A stretch of DNA of 5,694 nt from Phycisphaerales bacterium (GTDB lineage Bacteria; Planctomycetota; Phycisphaerae; Sedimentisphaerales; Anaerobacaceae): NCBI GenBank assembly GCA_011057845.1, contig DSDB01000681.1, positions 1-5,694 of the forward strand, read 5' to 3'. Positions 1 to 5,087 of the stretch are shown here, in pieces (the stretch's first letter is position 1; each line of letters opens with the position of its first letter). Below the pieces are notes generated by a model. That model saw only the letters and a program-made list of their open reading frames with translations. It ran no database searches and was not told the DNA's origin. The translations under genes were made by a program, and so were the position numbers.

Positions 1-70
1 AGACCTCAGACCTCAGACCTCAGACCTCAGACCATAGACCATAGACCATAGACCTCAGACCTTAGACCTC
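1..70. repeat. Heptamer tandem array, ten units of AGACCTC type
   Basis: Ten contiguous 7-bp units fill the left edge. Units 1-4, 8 and 10 are AGACCTC, units 5-7 are AGACCAT and unit 9 is AGACCTT. The array ends at 70, where the sequence changes to AGGGCCG. It may continue to the left, outside the window. Variants are clustered (three AGACCAT in a row), which suggests that units spread by local duplication. No function can be read from it. It shares its period, but not its unit sequence, with the other tracts in this window. Confidence 0.95.
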
Positions 71-147
71 AGGGCCGCAGGGCTGATGTCCAGTGAGTCA
101 AGACTAACGGCGTTGGTCCGGGCGGTCAAGACCGATACACGCGGCAG

Positions 148-176
148 TTGACGGTTCGCCACGTGGGCTGTACCCT
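148..176 (+). promoter_or_regulatory. Candidate sigma70-like promoter of the LPS kinase gene
   Basis: TTGACG (148-153) matches the -35 consensus at five of six bases. A 17-nt spacer leads to TACCCT (171-176), a poor -10 element with three of six matches. Transcription would start near 183, about 20 nt before the ATG at 206. The spacing is ideal but the -10 is weak, so this is only a candidate. Confidence 0.4.
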
Positions 177-205
177 CTGAAGGGCAAGGGTTGGGTGTCG
201 CCGAT

Positions 206-1096
206 ATGACCCGCGCAATACGCAATACGCAATACGAAAAACGACCATTGGCTGAGAACATCGAATTTGCCGACAACTGGAAGGACTTCTTCGCCGCCGA
301 GGGCTTCGCGTCCTTCGACGACCTCTTCGAACGCACGAATCCCGGATGGCGGATCGGCAAGAAGCGGGTTGTCGCCTCGTTCAGCCTGGGTAAGGGCGCC
401 GGCCCGCGGCACTTTTTCATCAAGCGATTCCTCCGCCCGCACCTCAAGGACATGCTCTTTACGATGATGTCCACGGGTCGTCTTTGCAGCCAGGGCCGCT
501 ACGAATGGAACGCCGCCGGCCACCTGCTGGGGCACGGCATCGGCACGTACCGGCCGGTATGCGTGGGCGAGCGGAGCGTCGGGCCCATTGAGAGGTGCTC
601 ATTCTTCATCACCGAGCGTCTCGAGAGCATCCCCCTGACGCAGTATGTCAAGACCCGCTGGCCTGCCTTTGCCGAGGAACGAAAGCAGCAACTCATCCGC
701 GCCGTCGGCCGTTTCGTCCGCCGCATTCACGATGCGAAGGTCAACTTCCCCGACCTCTACGTCTGGCACATATTCGTCAGTGAGGACTGCCGACGCACGA
801 CGCACGACACACGACACACGCAATACGGACCCGGCGGTGGGGACATGTCCTGGGATTTCGACATCATCGACCTGCACCGCATGACCACTGGCGTCACCGA
901 TCCGCGCAAACAGGCCGCCAACCTCGGCCGACTCGACCACTCCATGATCGACGAGTTTTTCAGCCCGGTTCACAGGCGGCTCCTGATCGAGGCCTATGCC
1001 GGCGACAATCCGCCGCTGCCGGTTGATGAATTGGCGGCCATTGTCCGCAGGGTCTCGGCCGTGCTCTCTCGCAGGCGCCGGCCCAAACCGTATTAA
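206..1096 (+). CDS. Kdo/InaA-family lipopolysaccharide kinase (WaaP-like)
   Basis: Predicted protein-kinase-fold enzyme of the InaA/WaaP/KdkA group, which phosphorylates Kdo or heptose of the LPS inner core from ATP in the cytoplasm. From the ATG at 206 it has 296 residues. Visible landmarks are the ATP-binding Lys of FFIKRF (K73), the helix-C Glu of GRYEWNAAG (E100), a hinge-like FFITERLES, the catalytic loop NFPDLYVWH (D183, H188) and the metal-binding Asp of IDLHR (D222), a hallmark of WaaP. The usual His-Arg before the catalytic Asp is Phe-Pro here. The start is uncertain: an in-frame TTG at 191 has GAAGGG 6 nt upstream, while the ATG at 206 has only a distant AAGGG. Homology seems to begin around the FADNW segment (residue 22), so the repeat-coded N-terminus is probably dispensable. 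A second heptamer tract codes for a loop between the catalytic Asp and IDLHR. The exact sugar substrate cannot be told. Confidence 0.8.
   Translation: MTRAIRNTQYEKRPLAENIEFADNWKDFFAAEGFASFDDLFERTNPGWRIGKKRVVASFSLGKGAGPRHFFIKRFLRPHLKDMLFTMMSTGRLCSQGRYEWNAAGHLLGHGIGTYRPVCVGERSVGPIERCSFFITERLESIPLTQYVKTRWPAFAEERKQQLIRAVGRFVRRIHDAKVNFPDLYVWHIFVSEDCRRTTHDTRHTQYGPGGGDMSWDFDIIDLHRMTTGVTDPRKQAANLGRLDHSMIDEFFSPVHRRLLIEAYAGDNPPLPVDELAAIVRRVSAVLSRRRRPKPY
214..241. repeat. Heptamer tract (CGCAATA)x3 plus a variant, inside the kinase N-terminus
   Basis: Three perfect CGCAATA units (214-234) are followed by CGAAAAA (235-241). Read in the kinase frame they give residues of the type RAIRNTQYEKR just after the start codon. 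The unit CGCAATA recurs once at 819-825 in the second tract of the same gene. Confidence 0.85.
791..828. repeat. Heptamer tract inside the kinase catalytic domain
   Basis: Units are CGACGCA twice (791-804), CGACACA twice (805-818) and CGCAATA (819-825), followed by CGG. In the kinase frame this codes for RRTTHDTRHTQYG, a polar low-complexity stretch. It sits between the catalytic loop (FPDLYVWH) and the metal-binding IDLHR. The reading frame stays open on both sides, so the tract looks like an in-frame surface-loop insertion. Confidence 0.85.
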
Positions 1097-1097
1097 G

Positions 1098-1114
1098 GGC
1101 GTCTGTGAGACGCC
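1098..1114 (+). terminator. Hairpin just after the kinase stop codon
   Basis: GGCGTCT (1098-1104) and AGACGCC (1108-1114) form a perfect 7-bp stem with a 3-nt GTG loop, starting 1 nt after the TAA. No T-run follows, so it is not a standard intrinsic terminator. It may stabilise the mRNA 3' end or act with a factor. A second small stem, TGTCGC/GCGACA (1119-1141), follows. The rest of the gap up to 1283 shows nothing I recognise. Confidence 0.35.
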
Positions 1115-1283
1115 GGCCTGTCGCGGCCTGGGCCTGCGACAACGGTGCAAACGGGCGGCTTTCATCGCACGCCTACGGGCAAGGCGGCCCCGCGAGGAAC
1201 AAACGGGATACCTGCGCCGCTTTCCACAGACGCTCTAAAGCTTTCTTGCCTGTCTACCCGAAGACATATAGTGAAGCCGCCAC

Positions 1284-1312
1284 TTGACCCGTGGCCCGGC
1301 AGGCCCCATAAT
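1284..1312 (+). promoter_or_regulatory. Strong sigma70-like promoter of the phosphatase gene
   Basis: TTGACC (1284-1289), a 17-nt spacer and CATAAT (1307-1312) match the consensus at five of six bases in each box with ideal spacing. Transcription should start near 1319, giving a leader of about 23 nt to the ATG at 1342. GGGGT (1315-1319) and ACCCC (1326-1330) form an inverted repeat over the expected start point, a possible operator or leader hairpin. Confidence 0.65.
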
Positions 1313-1341
1313 AAGGGGTTGTACCACCCCATTCGAACCGG

Positions 1342-2115
1342 ATGGCCGGGCCCTTACCCGAAGGCCCGACCCCAGCAATAGTGAAAGAGCTGATGAAGCA
1401 GTCTGCTGACAAGGCAATCCCGGACGGTTCCGTCCGTGCGTCCGATAAGAAACGCCGGGCGAGGCGTCGCTTGATCCTGACCATTTTCCTGGTGGCGGCG
1501 GCGATCATCGTCTGGGAAGAAGTCCTGAAGTATCACGTTATTCCCAAGCGCTGGGGGTCCGTCGAAGCCGGACATATCTACCGCAGCGGGCGGCTCTCGA
1601 CCACCCTGGTCAAACCCATGCTCCAGAAATATGGCATCGACGTCATCGTCGATCTGACGTCGGACATCCCTACGGACAAAGAGCACATCGCCCAGAAGGC
1701 CGCCGCTGAGGAACTCGGCATTCGTGTCGCGCGATTCCCGCTCGGAGGCAGCGGAACCGGTAATATCATCTGCTACGCCGGCGCCATTGCTACTATTGTC
1801 GATGCCCTGCAAAACAACCAGACCGTCCTGGTCCACTGCGAAGCCGGCAGCCAGCGCACCGGGGGGGTCATCGCTTGTTACCGTCTGCTGGTCCAGCAAA
1901 GAACCACCGAGGATGTCTACCAGGAACTCCAGGACTACGGCTGGCAGCCCGACGACTACAAACTCGTTGACTATCTGAATACCAACATGGCCATCCTGGC
2001 GGACATGCTGCAGAAGATGGGCGTTATCGAGGAAATCCCGTCGCCACTGCCCCTGCTGCCCGATACCTACGGGGCGCAGCCCTCCCCCCGGCCGGTCGCT
2101 TCTCTGGCGCGCTGA
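1342..2115 (+). CDS. Membrane-anchored tyrosine/dual-specificity phosphatase-like protein
   Basis: Cysteine-dependent phosphatase of the PTP/DSP fold. The signature loop is HCEAGSQRTG, fitting CX5R with nucleophile C166 and R172. Before it come GHIYRSGRLS (about 77-86), typical of bacterial DSP-like proteins, and a DVIVDLTSD strand. A basic stretch (KKRRARRR, 36-43) precedes one hydrophobic helix (about 44-58). By the positive-inside rule the catalytic domain (about 70-230) would lie in the periplasm. No Asp is seen in the loop where the general acid is often found (RFPLGGSGTG, 131-140). The C-terminal 25 residues are Pro-rich. Start choice: the ATG at 1342 lies just after the predicted transcription start but lacks a Shine-Dalgarno site. 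GTG 1381 and ATG 1393 (AAAGAG 3 nt upstream) are alternatives that keep the membrane helix. The substrate is unknown. The position between an LPS kinase and lptB hints at an envelope role, which is inference. Confidence 0.8.
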   Translation: MAGPLPEGPTPAIVKELMKQSADKAIPDGSVRASDKKRRARRRLILTIFLVAAAIIVWEEVLKYHVIPKRWGSVEAGHIYRSGRLSTTLVKPMLQKYGIDVIVDLTSDIPTDKEHIAQKAAAEELGIRVARFPLGGSGTGNIICYAGAIATIVDALQNNQTVLVHCEAGSQRTGGVIACYRLLVQQRTTEDVYQELQDYGWQPDDYKLVDYLNTNMAILADMLQKMGVIEEIPSPLPLLPDTYGAQPSPRPVASLAR

Positions 2116-2225
2116 ACCGCCGAGCCCACATACATGCACGCTTGGCCCCCGCAGGCTCCCGCCGATAGTCGACCGGGCACGCCATTGCGGATTGCCGGAA
2201 CAGGCCCCAAACGCGGAATCATCAT

Positions 2226-2253
2226 TTGCCAAGGCTCGCGACCCTGCTATAAT
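2226..2253 (+). promoter_or_regulatory. Extended -10 promoter of the lptB-def transcript
   Basis: TATAAT (2248-2253) is a perfect -10 box, preceded by TGC to give the extended TGnTATAAT form. TTGCCA (2226-2231) is a five-of-six -35 box with a 16-nt spacer. Transcription would start near 2260, leaving a leader of about 105 nt before lptB. The stretch 2116-2225 upstream shows no gene or repeat I can support. Confidence 0.7.
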
Positions 2254-2317
2254 ACGCCGCAACCCGTTCGAGGCGTGCCCTGTTGGGCCGTGGCGGGTGT
2301 TTGGTGCAGTTGCCCAG

Positions 2318-2336
2318 GGCGGGGGGGCGCCCCGCC
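2318..2336 (+). promoter_or_regulatory. GC-rich hairpin in the lptB leader
   Basis: GGCGGGG (2318-2324) pairs with CCCCGCC (2330-2336) around a 5-nt loop, an all-GC 7-bp stem inside the predicted leader, 18 nt before the ribosome binding site. It could affect mRNA stability or translation. It matches no riboswitch family I recognise and there is no T-run after it. Confidence 0.35.
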
Positions 2337-2354
2337 ATTGGCCGTGAACGCCGC

Positions 2355-2359
2355 AAGGA
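2355..2359 (+). promoter_or_regulatory. Shine-Dalgarno site of lptB
   Basis: AAGGA lies 6 nt before the ATG at 2366 and fixes that start. It is the only clear, well-spaced ribosome binding site in front of any of the six genes. Confidence 0.7.
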
Positions 2360-2365
2360 TTTGGC

Positions 2366-3100
2366 ATGAACCTCCTGGAAACACACGAACTCGTCAAGAA
2401 ATACGGCGGTCGCGTCGTCGTGGACAAGGTCTCCATCCAGATCCAGCAGCGGAGCATCGTCGGCCTGCTGGGTCGAAACGGCGCGGGAAAGACCACCACC
2501 TTCCGCATGATCATGGGCATGATCAAGCCCAGGTCCGGTTCCGTCGTATTCGAGGGAAAGAACATTACCCGCCTGCCCATGTACCGCCGAGCGCGCCTCG
2601 GCATCGGGTATCTGTCGCAGGAGCCGAGCATCTTCCAGCGGCTGAGCGTCCGGGATAACCTCATGGCTATTCTGGAGACCATGTCGCTGACCCGCGCCGA
2701 GCGGGTCCGCCGGGCGGCCGCGTTGATCGACCGCTTCGCCCTGCGCGAGGTCGCCAACAGCCACGGGCGATTCCTCTCCGGCGGCGAGCGGCGCAAGCTG
2801 GAAATCGCCCGGGCCATGGTCACGGAACCGTCGCTGATCCTGCTCGATGAGCCCTTCAGCGGCGTGGACCCTATCGCCGTGCAGGACCTCCAGCACGAGA
2901 TCCGCCGGCTGGTCGCCTCGGGCGTGAGCATCCTGATCACCGATCACAACGTCGAACGCACCCTCGAGGTCGCCGACAAGGCCTACATCATCGACCATGG
3001 AACGGTCCTGGCCGAAGGCCCCCCCGCCGAGATCATCAAGAACGAAACCGTCCGAAAGACCTACCTCGGCTCCACCTTCACAGGCGACGAATTCGACTGA
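2366..3100 (+). CDS. lptB: LptB, ATP-binding protein of the LPS export ABC transporter
   Basis: Cytoplasmic ATPase that, as a dimer with LptF and LptG in the inner membrane, extracts LPS and drives it along the LptC-LptA-LptD bridge to the outer membrane. It has 244 residues, close to the 241 of E. coli LptB. Visible parts are Walker A GRNGAGKTT (36-44), Q-loop Q85 in LSQEPSIF, the ABC signature LSGGERRKLEIARA (137-150), Walker B LILLDE (157-162) followed by PFSGVDPIAV, and switch His H194 in ITDHNV. LSGGERR, FSGVDPI and the C-terminal TYLG are typical of LptB rather than of branched amino acid transporters (LivG/LivF), its nearest relatives. It has its own promoter and a good ribosome binding site. 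def follows 18 nt downstream, so the two are probably co-transcribed. lptA and lptC are not next to it here. Confidence 0.95.
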   Translation: MNLLETHELVKKYGGRVVVDKVSIQIQQRSIVGLLGRNGAGKTTTFRMIMGMIKPRSGSVVFEGKNITRLPMYRRARLGIGYLSQEPSIFQRLSVRDNLMAILETMSLTRAERVRRAAALIDRFALREVANSHGRFLSGGERRKLEIARAMVTEPSLILLDEPFSGVDPIAVQDLQHEIRRLVASGVSILITDHNVERTLEVADKAYIIDHGTVLAEGPPAEIIKNETVRKTYLGSTFTGDEFD

Positions 3101-3118
3101 TTCACAGGCACAACGATC

Positions 3119-3643
3119 ATGTTTAATCCCAACAGAGTCGAGCTGACGCGATACCCGGCTCCGGTTCTGGGCAGGGTCGCCGCGCCCATCGAGACCATCG
3201 ACGAGAGCATCCGCGCCCTCGTTGACCGCATGGCCGAGATCATGATTGCGAACAAGGGCGTCGGCCTGGCTGGCCCGCAGGCGGGCGTGGGCCTGCGAAT
3301 CTTCATCATCTCCCTGACCGGAACCAAGAAGGACGTCCGGGCCTATATCAACCCGACCGTCACGCCGACCTCGGACGATTCCGACGCCAACGAGGAAGGC
3401 TGCCTGTCCATCCCCGGCGTCTACACCAAGGTCCGCCGCTACCGGACCTGCACCGTTACGGCCACGGACCTCGACGGCAAGCAGTTCACCGAGGACGCCG
3501 ACGGCCTCTACGCCCGGGCCCTGCAGCATGAATACGACCACATCGAGGGTATGACCATCGCCGATCGCATGGGCGCGACCGCCCGAATCGCCCACCGCCG
3601 CCAGCTCAAGAAGCTCCAGAAGGAATACGAGAAGCGAGAGTAA
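3119..3643 (+). CDS. def: Peptide deformylase
   Basis: Metalloenzyme that removes the N-formyl group from the first methionine of new proteins at the ribosome, undoing the modification made by Fmt. It has 174 residues, normal for the family. All three motifs are present: motif I GVGLAGPQ (47-54), where the usual second Ala is Gly; motif II EGCLS (93-97) with metal ligand C95; and motif III QHEYDH (136-141) with ligands H137 and H141 and catalytic E138. The C-terminus is a charged helix rich in Lys, Arg and Glu. The ATG at 3119 gives the expected N-terminus. Only a weak ACAGG lies 11 nt upstream, so translation may depend partly on coupling to lptB. The def-fmt pairing is common in bacteria, but here a 432-nt repeat-rich gap separates the two. 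Confidence 0.95.
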   Translation: MFNPNRVELTRYPAPVLGRVAAPIETIDESIRALVDRMAEIMIANKGVGLAGPQAGVGLRIFIISLTGTKKDVRAYINPTVTPTSDDSDANEEGCLSIPGVYTKVRRYRTCTVTATDLDGKQFTEDADGLYARALQHEYDHIEGMTIADRMGATARIAHRRQLKKLQKEYEKRE

Positions 3644-3671
3644 TCGCCGTCTATCCGTGGCAAATAACGCA

Positions 3672-3681
3672 ACCGTACGGT
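3672..3681. other. Perfect 10-bp palindrome ACCGTACGGT downstream of def
   Basis: ACCGTACGGT is self-complementary and begins 28 nt after the def stop codon. It could be a protein-binding site or part of a weak terminator, but no T-run follows. A palindrome this short can also occur by chance. Confidence 0.3.
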
Positions 3682-3703
3682 GGGGCTTGCCCTGCCATCA
3701 CTA

Positions 3704-3752
3704 ACGTAAAACGCAAAGAGTAAGACCCAAAACCAAAGCCCAAAACCCCAAG
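3704..3752. repeat. Degenerate heptamer array, A/C-rich, seven units
   Basis: Seven contiguous 7-bp units run from ACGTAAA (3704-3710) and ACGCAAA (3711-3717), through GAGTAAG, ACCCAAA, ACCAAAG and CCCAAAA, to CCCCAAG (3746-3752). The loose consensus is ACCCAAA. Adjacent units match at 5-6 of 7 bases except around the third. It lies in the def-fmt gap and contains no gene. Confidence 0.7.
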
Positions 3753-3775
3753 CCGGCCGCTCACCGCGTCCGGTC

Positions 3776-4006
3776 GGGGTGGCGTTCCTTCACATCAGCG
3801 AAGGGATGGCCGAATGAGCCGCTGGTCTTTGCCCAGGCGGGTTGGTCCGAGTTGCACCATCCCTTGCCTGCGGCAGGGGATGCCACCCCCAGGCTTTGGC
3901 TTTTTGAATTGTGGCTTTGAGTTTGAAGTCCCGTGGGGTGGCAGCCTCTCGCGGAGCGAGGGGCTGATTCGTCTCGGCCCTTGCCTGCGGCAAAGGCCGC
4001 CACCCC
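3776..4006. repeat. Cluster of four REP-like hairpin modules (BIME-like)
   Basis: Three modules have the same plan, a 25-nt hairpin (11-bp stem, 3-nt loop) plus the 7-nt tail GGGGTGG, 32 nt in all. Module 2 (3935-3966) is on the + strand, with stem CAGCCTCTCGC/GCGAGGGGCTG. Modules 1 (3858-3889) and 3 (3975-4006) are on the - strand, so their tail reads CCACCCC after the hairpin. Their stems are CATCCCTTGCC/GGCAGGGGATG and CGGCCCTTGCC/GGCAAAGGCCG (one mismatch). Modules 1 and 3 share CCCTTGCCTGCGGCA exactly (3861-3875, 3978-3992). A diverged + strand copy begins with GGGGTGG at 3776-3782, followed by stem CGTTCCTTC/GAAGGGATG (3783-3808). Orientation alternates +, -, +, -. The plan resembles enterobacterial REP/BIME elements. 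No transposase is in the window. Confidence 0.75.
3892..3933. repeat. Weak heptamer-like T-rich tract between REP-like modules
   Basis: Units such as GGCTTTG (3892-3898, repeated exactly at 3913-3919) and AGTTTGA suggest a decayed 7-bp repeat. On the opposite strand it is A/C-rich, like the tract at 3704-3752. Agreement between neighbouring units is only 3-4 of 7 bases, so this is tentative. Confidence 0.35.
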
Positions 4007-4009
4007 GCT

Positions 4010-4075
4010 GAGCATCGAGTATCGAGAATCCAGGATCGAACTGAAACCTGGAATCTGTGGCCTGAAACGTGAACC
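4010..4075. repeat. Heptamer arrays directly abutting the fmt start codon
   Basis: Two adjoining 7-bp arrays are visible. Four units run from 4010 to 4037 (GAGCATC, GAGTATC, GAGAATC, CAGGATC). After a 3-nt spacer come five units from 4041 to 4075 (CTGAAAC, CTGGAAT, CTGTGGC, CTGAAAC, GTGAACC). The last unit ends on the base before the fmt ATG. The whole leader next to fmt is therefore repeat sequence, with no Shine-Dalgarno site. Confidence 0.8.
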
Positions 4076-5035
4076 ATGAACATCGTCTACCTCGGCAGCG
4101 GACAATTCGGTATCCCGAGCCTTGAGGCCATCGAGCGGTCCAGCCACCGCATCGATCTGGTCGTCAGCCAGCCGGCCAGCCCCGCCGGCCGTGGGCGCCG
4201 ACCACGCCCGACGCCCATGGCTGAGTGGGCCGCTCAGCGCGACATGCCGCTCATTGAGACCCCTTGTTGTGACGCCCCGCCCGTTATCGAACGCATCGCC
4301 GCCGCCGGGCCCGACCTGATTGTCGTGATTGCCTTCGGCCAGCGGATCGGCCGGACGCTCATCGACCTGCCGCCCAGGGGCATCATCAACGTCCACGCCT
4401 CCCTGCTGCCGAAGTACCGCGGCGCCGCCCCCATCAACTGGGCCATTATCAACGGCGAGACCCGCACCGGGGTGAGCATCATCACGGTCTGCGACCGCAT
4501 CGACGCCGGCGACGTGCTGGCCGAACGCGCCACGGACATCGCCCCAAGAGAGACCGCCGGCGAACTCCACGACCGGCTCGCCGAGCTGGCGGCGCCGCTA
4601 CTGGTCGAGACCCTCGACCGCATCGCCGACGGAACCGCGACCTACACCGAACAGGACCACTGCCGCGCCACGGCCGCGCCGAAACTCCACAAGTCCGCCG
4701 GGCTGCTCGATTTCAACCTGCCCGCCGAGGTCGTCGAACGGCGAATCCGTGGCCTGTGGCCCTGGCCCTGCGCCTGCTGCACCTTCCACTCGGCCAAGAC
4801 CGGCCGGTCCATCCCGGTGGCCATTGCCGCCGCCGAGGTCGTCGAGCCGTTCGATCCCACACCGCGGCCGCCCGGAATGCTCGACCGTGATATGTGCGTC
4901 GTTTGCGGCACCGGCGCACTGCAAATAACCCGGATCAAACCCGCCTGCGGGCGACTGATGAAGTTCAGAGACTTCGTCAACGGCCAGCACGCCGCCTGCG
5001 GGGATGCCTTTACCAGCGACCTCGCGAGCCTGTGA
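4076..5035 (+). CDS. fmt: Methionyl-tRNA formyltransferase
   Basis: Cytoplasmic enzyme that transfers a formyl group from 10-formyl-tetrahydrofolate to Met-tRNA(fMet) for translation initiation. It has 319 residues, normal for Fmt. The N-terminal Rossmann-like domain (1-200) starts with MNIVYLGSGQFGIPSLEAI. It holds the catalytic triad seen in folate formyltransferases: N105 and H107 in NVHASLLPKYRGAAPI and D143 in RIDAGDVL. The linker KLHKSAGLLDF (203-213) leads into the C-terminal tRNA-binding domain, with IRGLWPWP (224-231) matching the usual IRAxxPWPG. The start is fixed by homology. The 66 nt before the ATG are heptamer repeats with no ribosome binding site, which is odd for an important gene. 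No promoter was recognised in the gap, so it may depend on read-through from lptB-def or on an unrecognised promoter. It works with def, upstream. Confidence 0.95.
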   Translation: MNIVYLGSGQFGIPSLEAIERSSHRIDLVVSQPASPAGRGRRPRPTPMAEWAAQRDMPLIETPCCDAPPVIERIAAAGPDLIVVIAFGQRIGRTLIDLPPRGIINVHASLLPKYRGAAPINWAIINGETRTGVSIITVCDRIDAGDVLAERATDIAPRETAGELHDRLAELAAPLLVETLDRIADGTATYTEQDHCRATAAPKLHKSAGLLDFNLPAEVVERRIRGLWPWPCACCTFHSAKTGRSIPVAIAAAEVVEPFDPTPRPPGMLDRDMCVVCGTGALQITRIKPACGRLMKFRDFVNGQHAACGDAFTSDLASL

Positions 5036-5087
5036 TGAACCCAAGGCCCGGCCGCCAGTTGCCAAATGAGGTTGTGCGATGCTGAGG

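Noticed and set aside
2134..2658. Plus-strand frame of 174 codons overlapping the lptB start
   Set aside because: It is in a different frame from lptB, covers the promoter and ribosome binding site, and shows no domain.
1354..2940. Long minus-strand reading frame (528 codons) opposite the phosphatase and lptB
   Set aside because: It runs antisense to two genes with clear catalytic motifs and has no recognisable domain. GC-rich coding DNA often keeps an antisense frame open.
2222..3595. Minus-strand frame of 457 codons opposite lptB and def
   Set aside because: It is the antisense shadow of two well-supported genes, with Gly/Asp/Val-rich low-information sequence and no motif.
3858..3904. Hairpin at 3858-3882 followed by TTTTT near 3900 as an intrinsic terminator for lptB-def
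   Set aside because: The T-run starts about 18 nt after the stem, too far for an intrinsic terminator. The hairpin belongs to the repeated module family.
3704..4075. Possible CRISPR array, because of repeated units in the def-fmt gap
   Set aside because: Units are 7-nt tandem or 32-nt hairpin modules in alternating orientation. There are no identical repeats of 25-40 nt with unique spacers and no cas gene.
3761..4570. Minus-strand frame of 269 codons spanning the repeat island and the start of fmt
   Set aside because: It overlaps fmt and translates the hairpin repeats (peptides such as GWHPLPQAR), so it is a repeat and antisense artefact.
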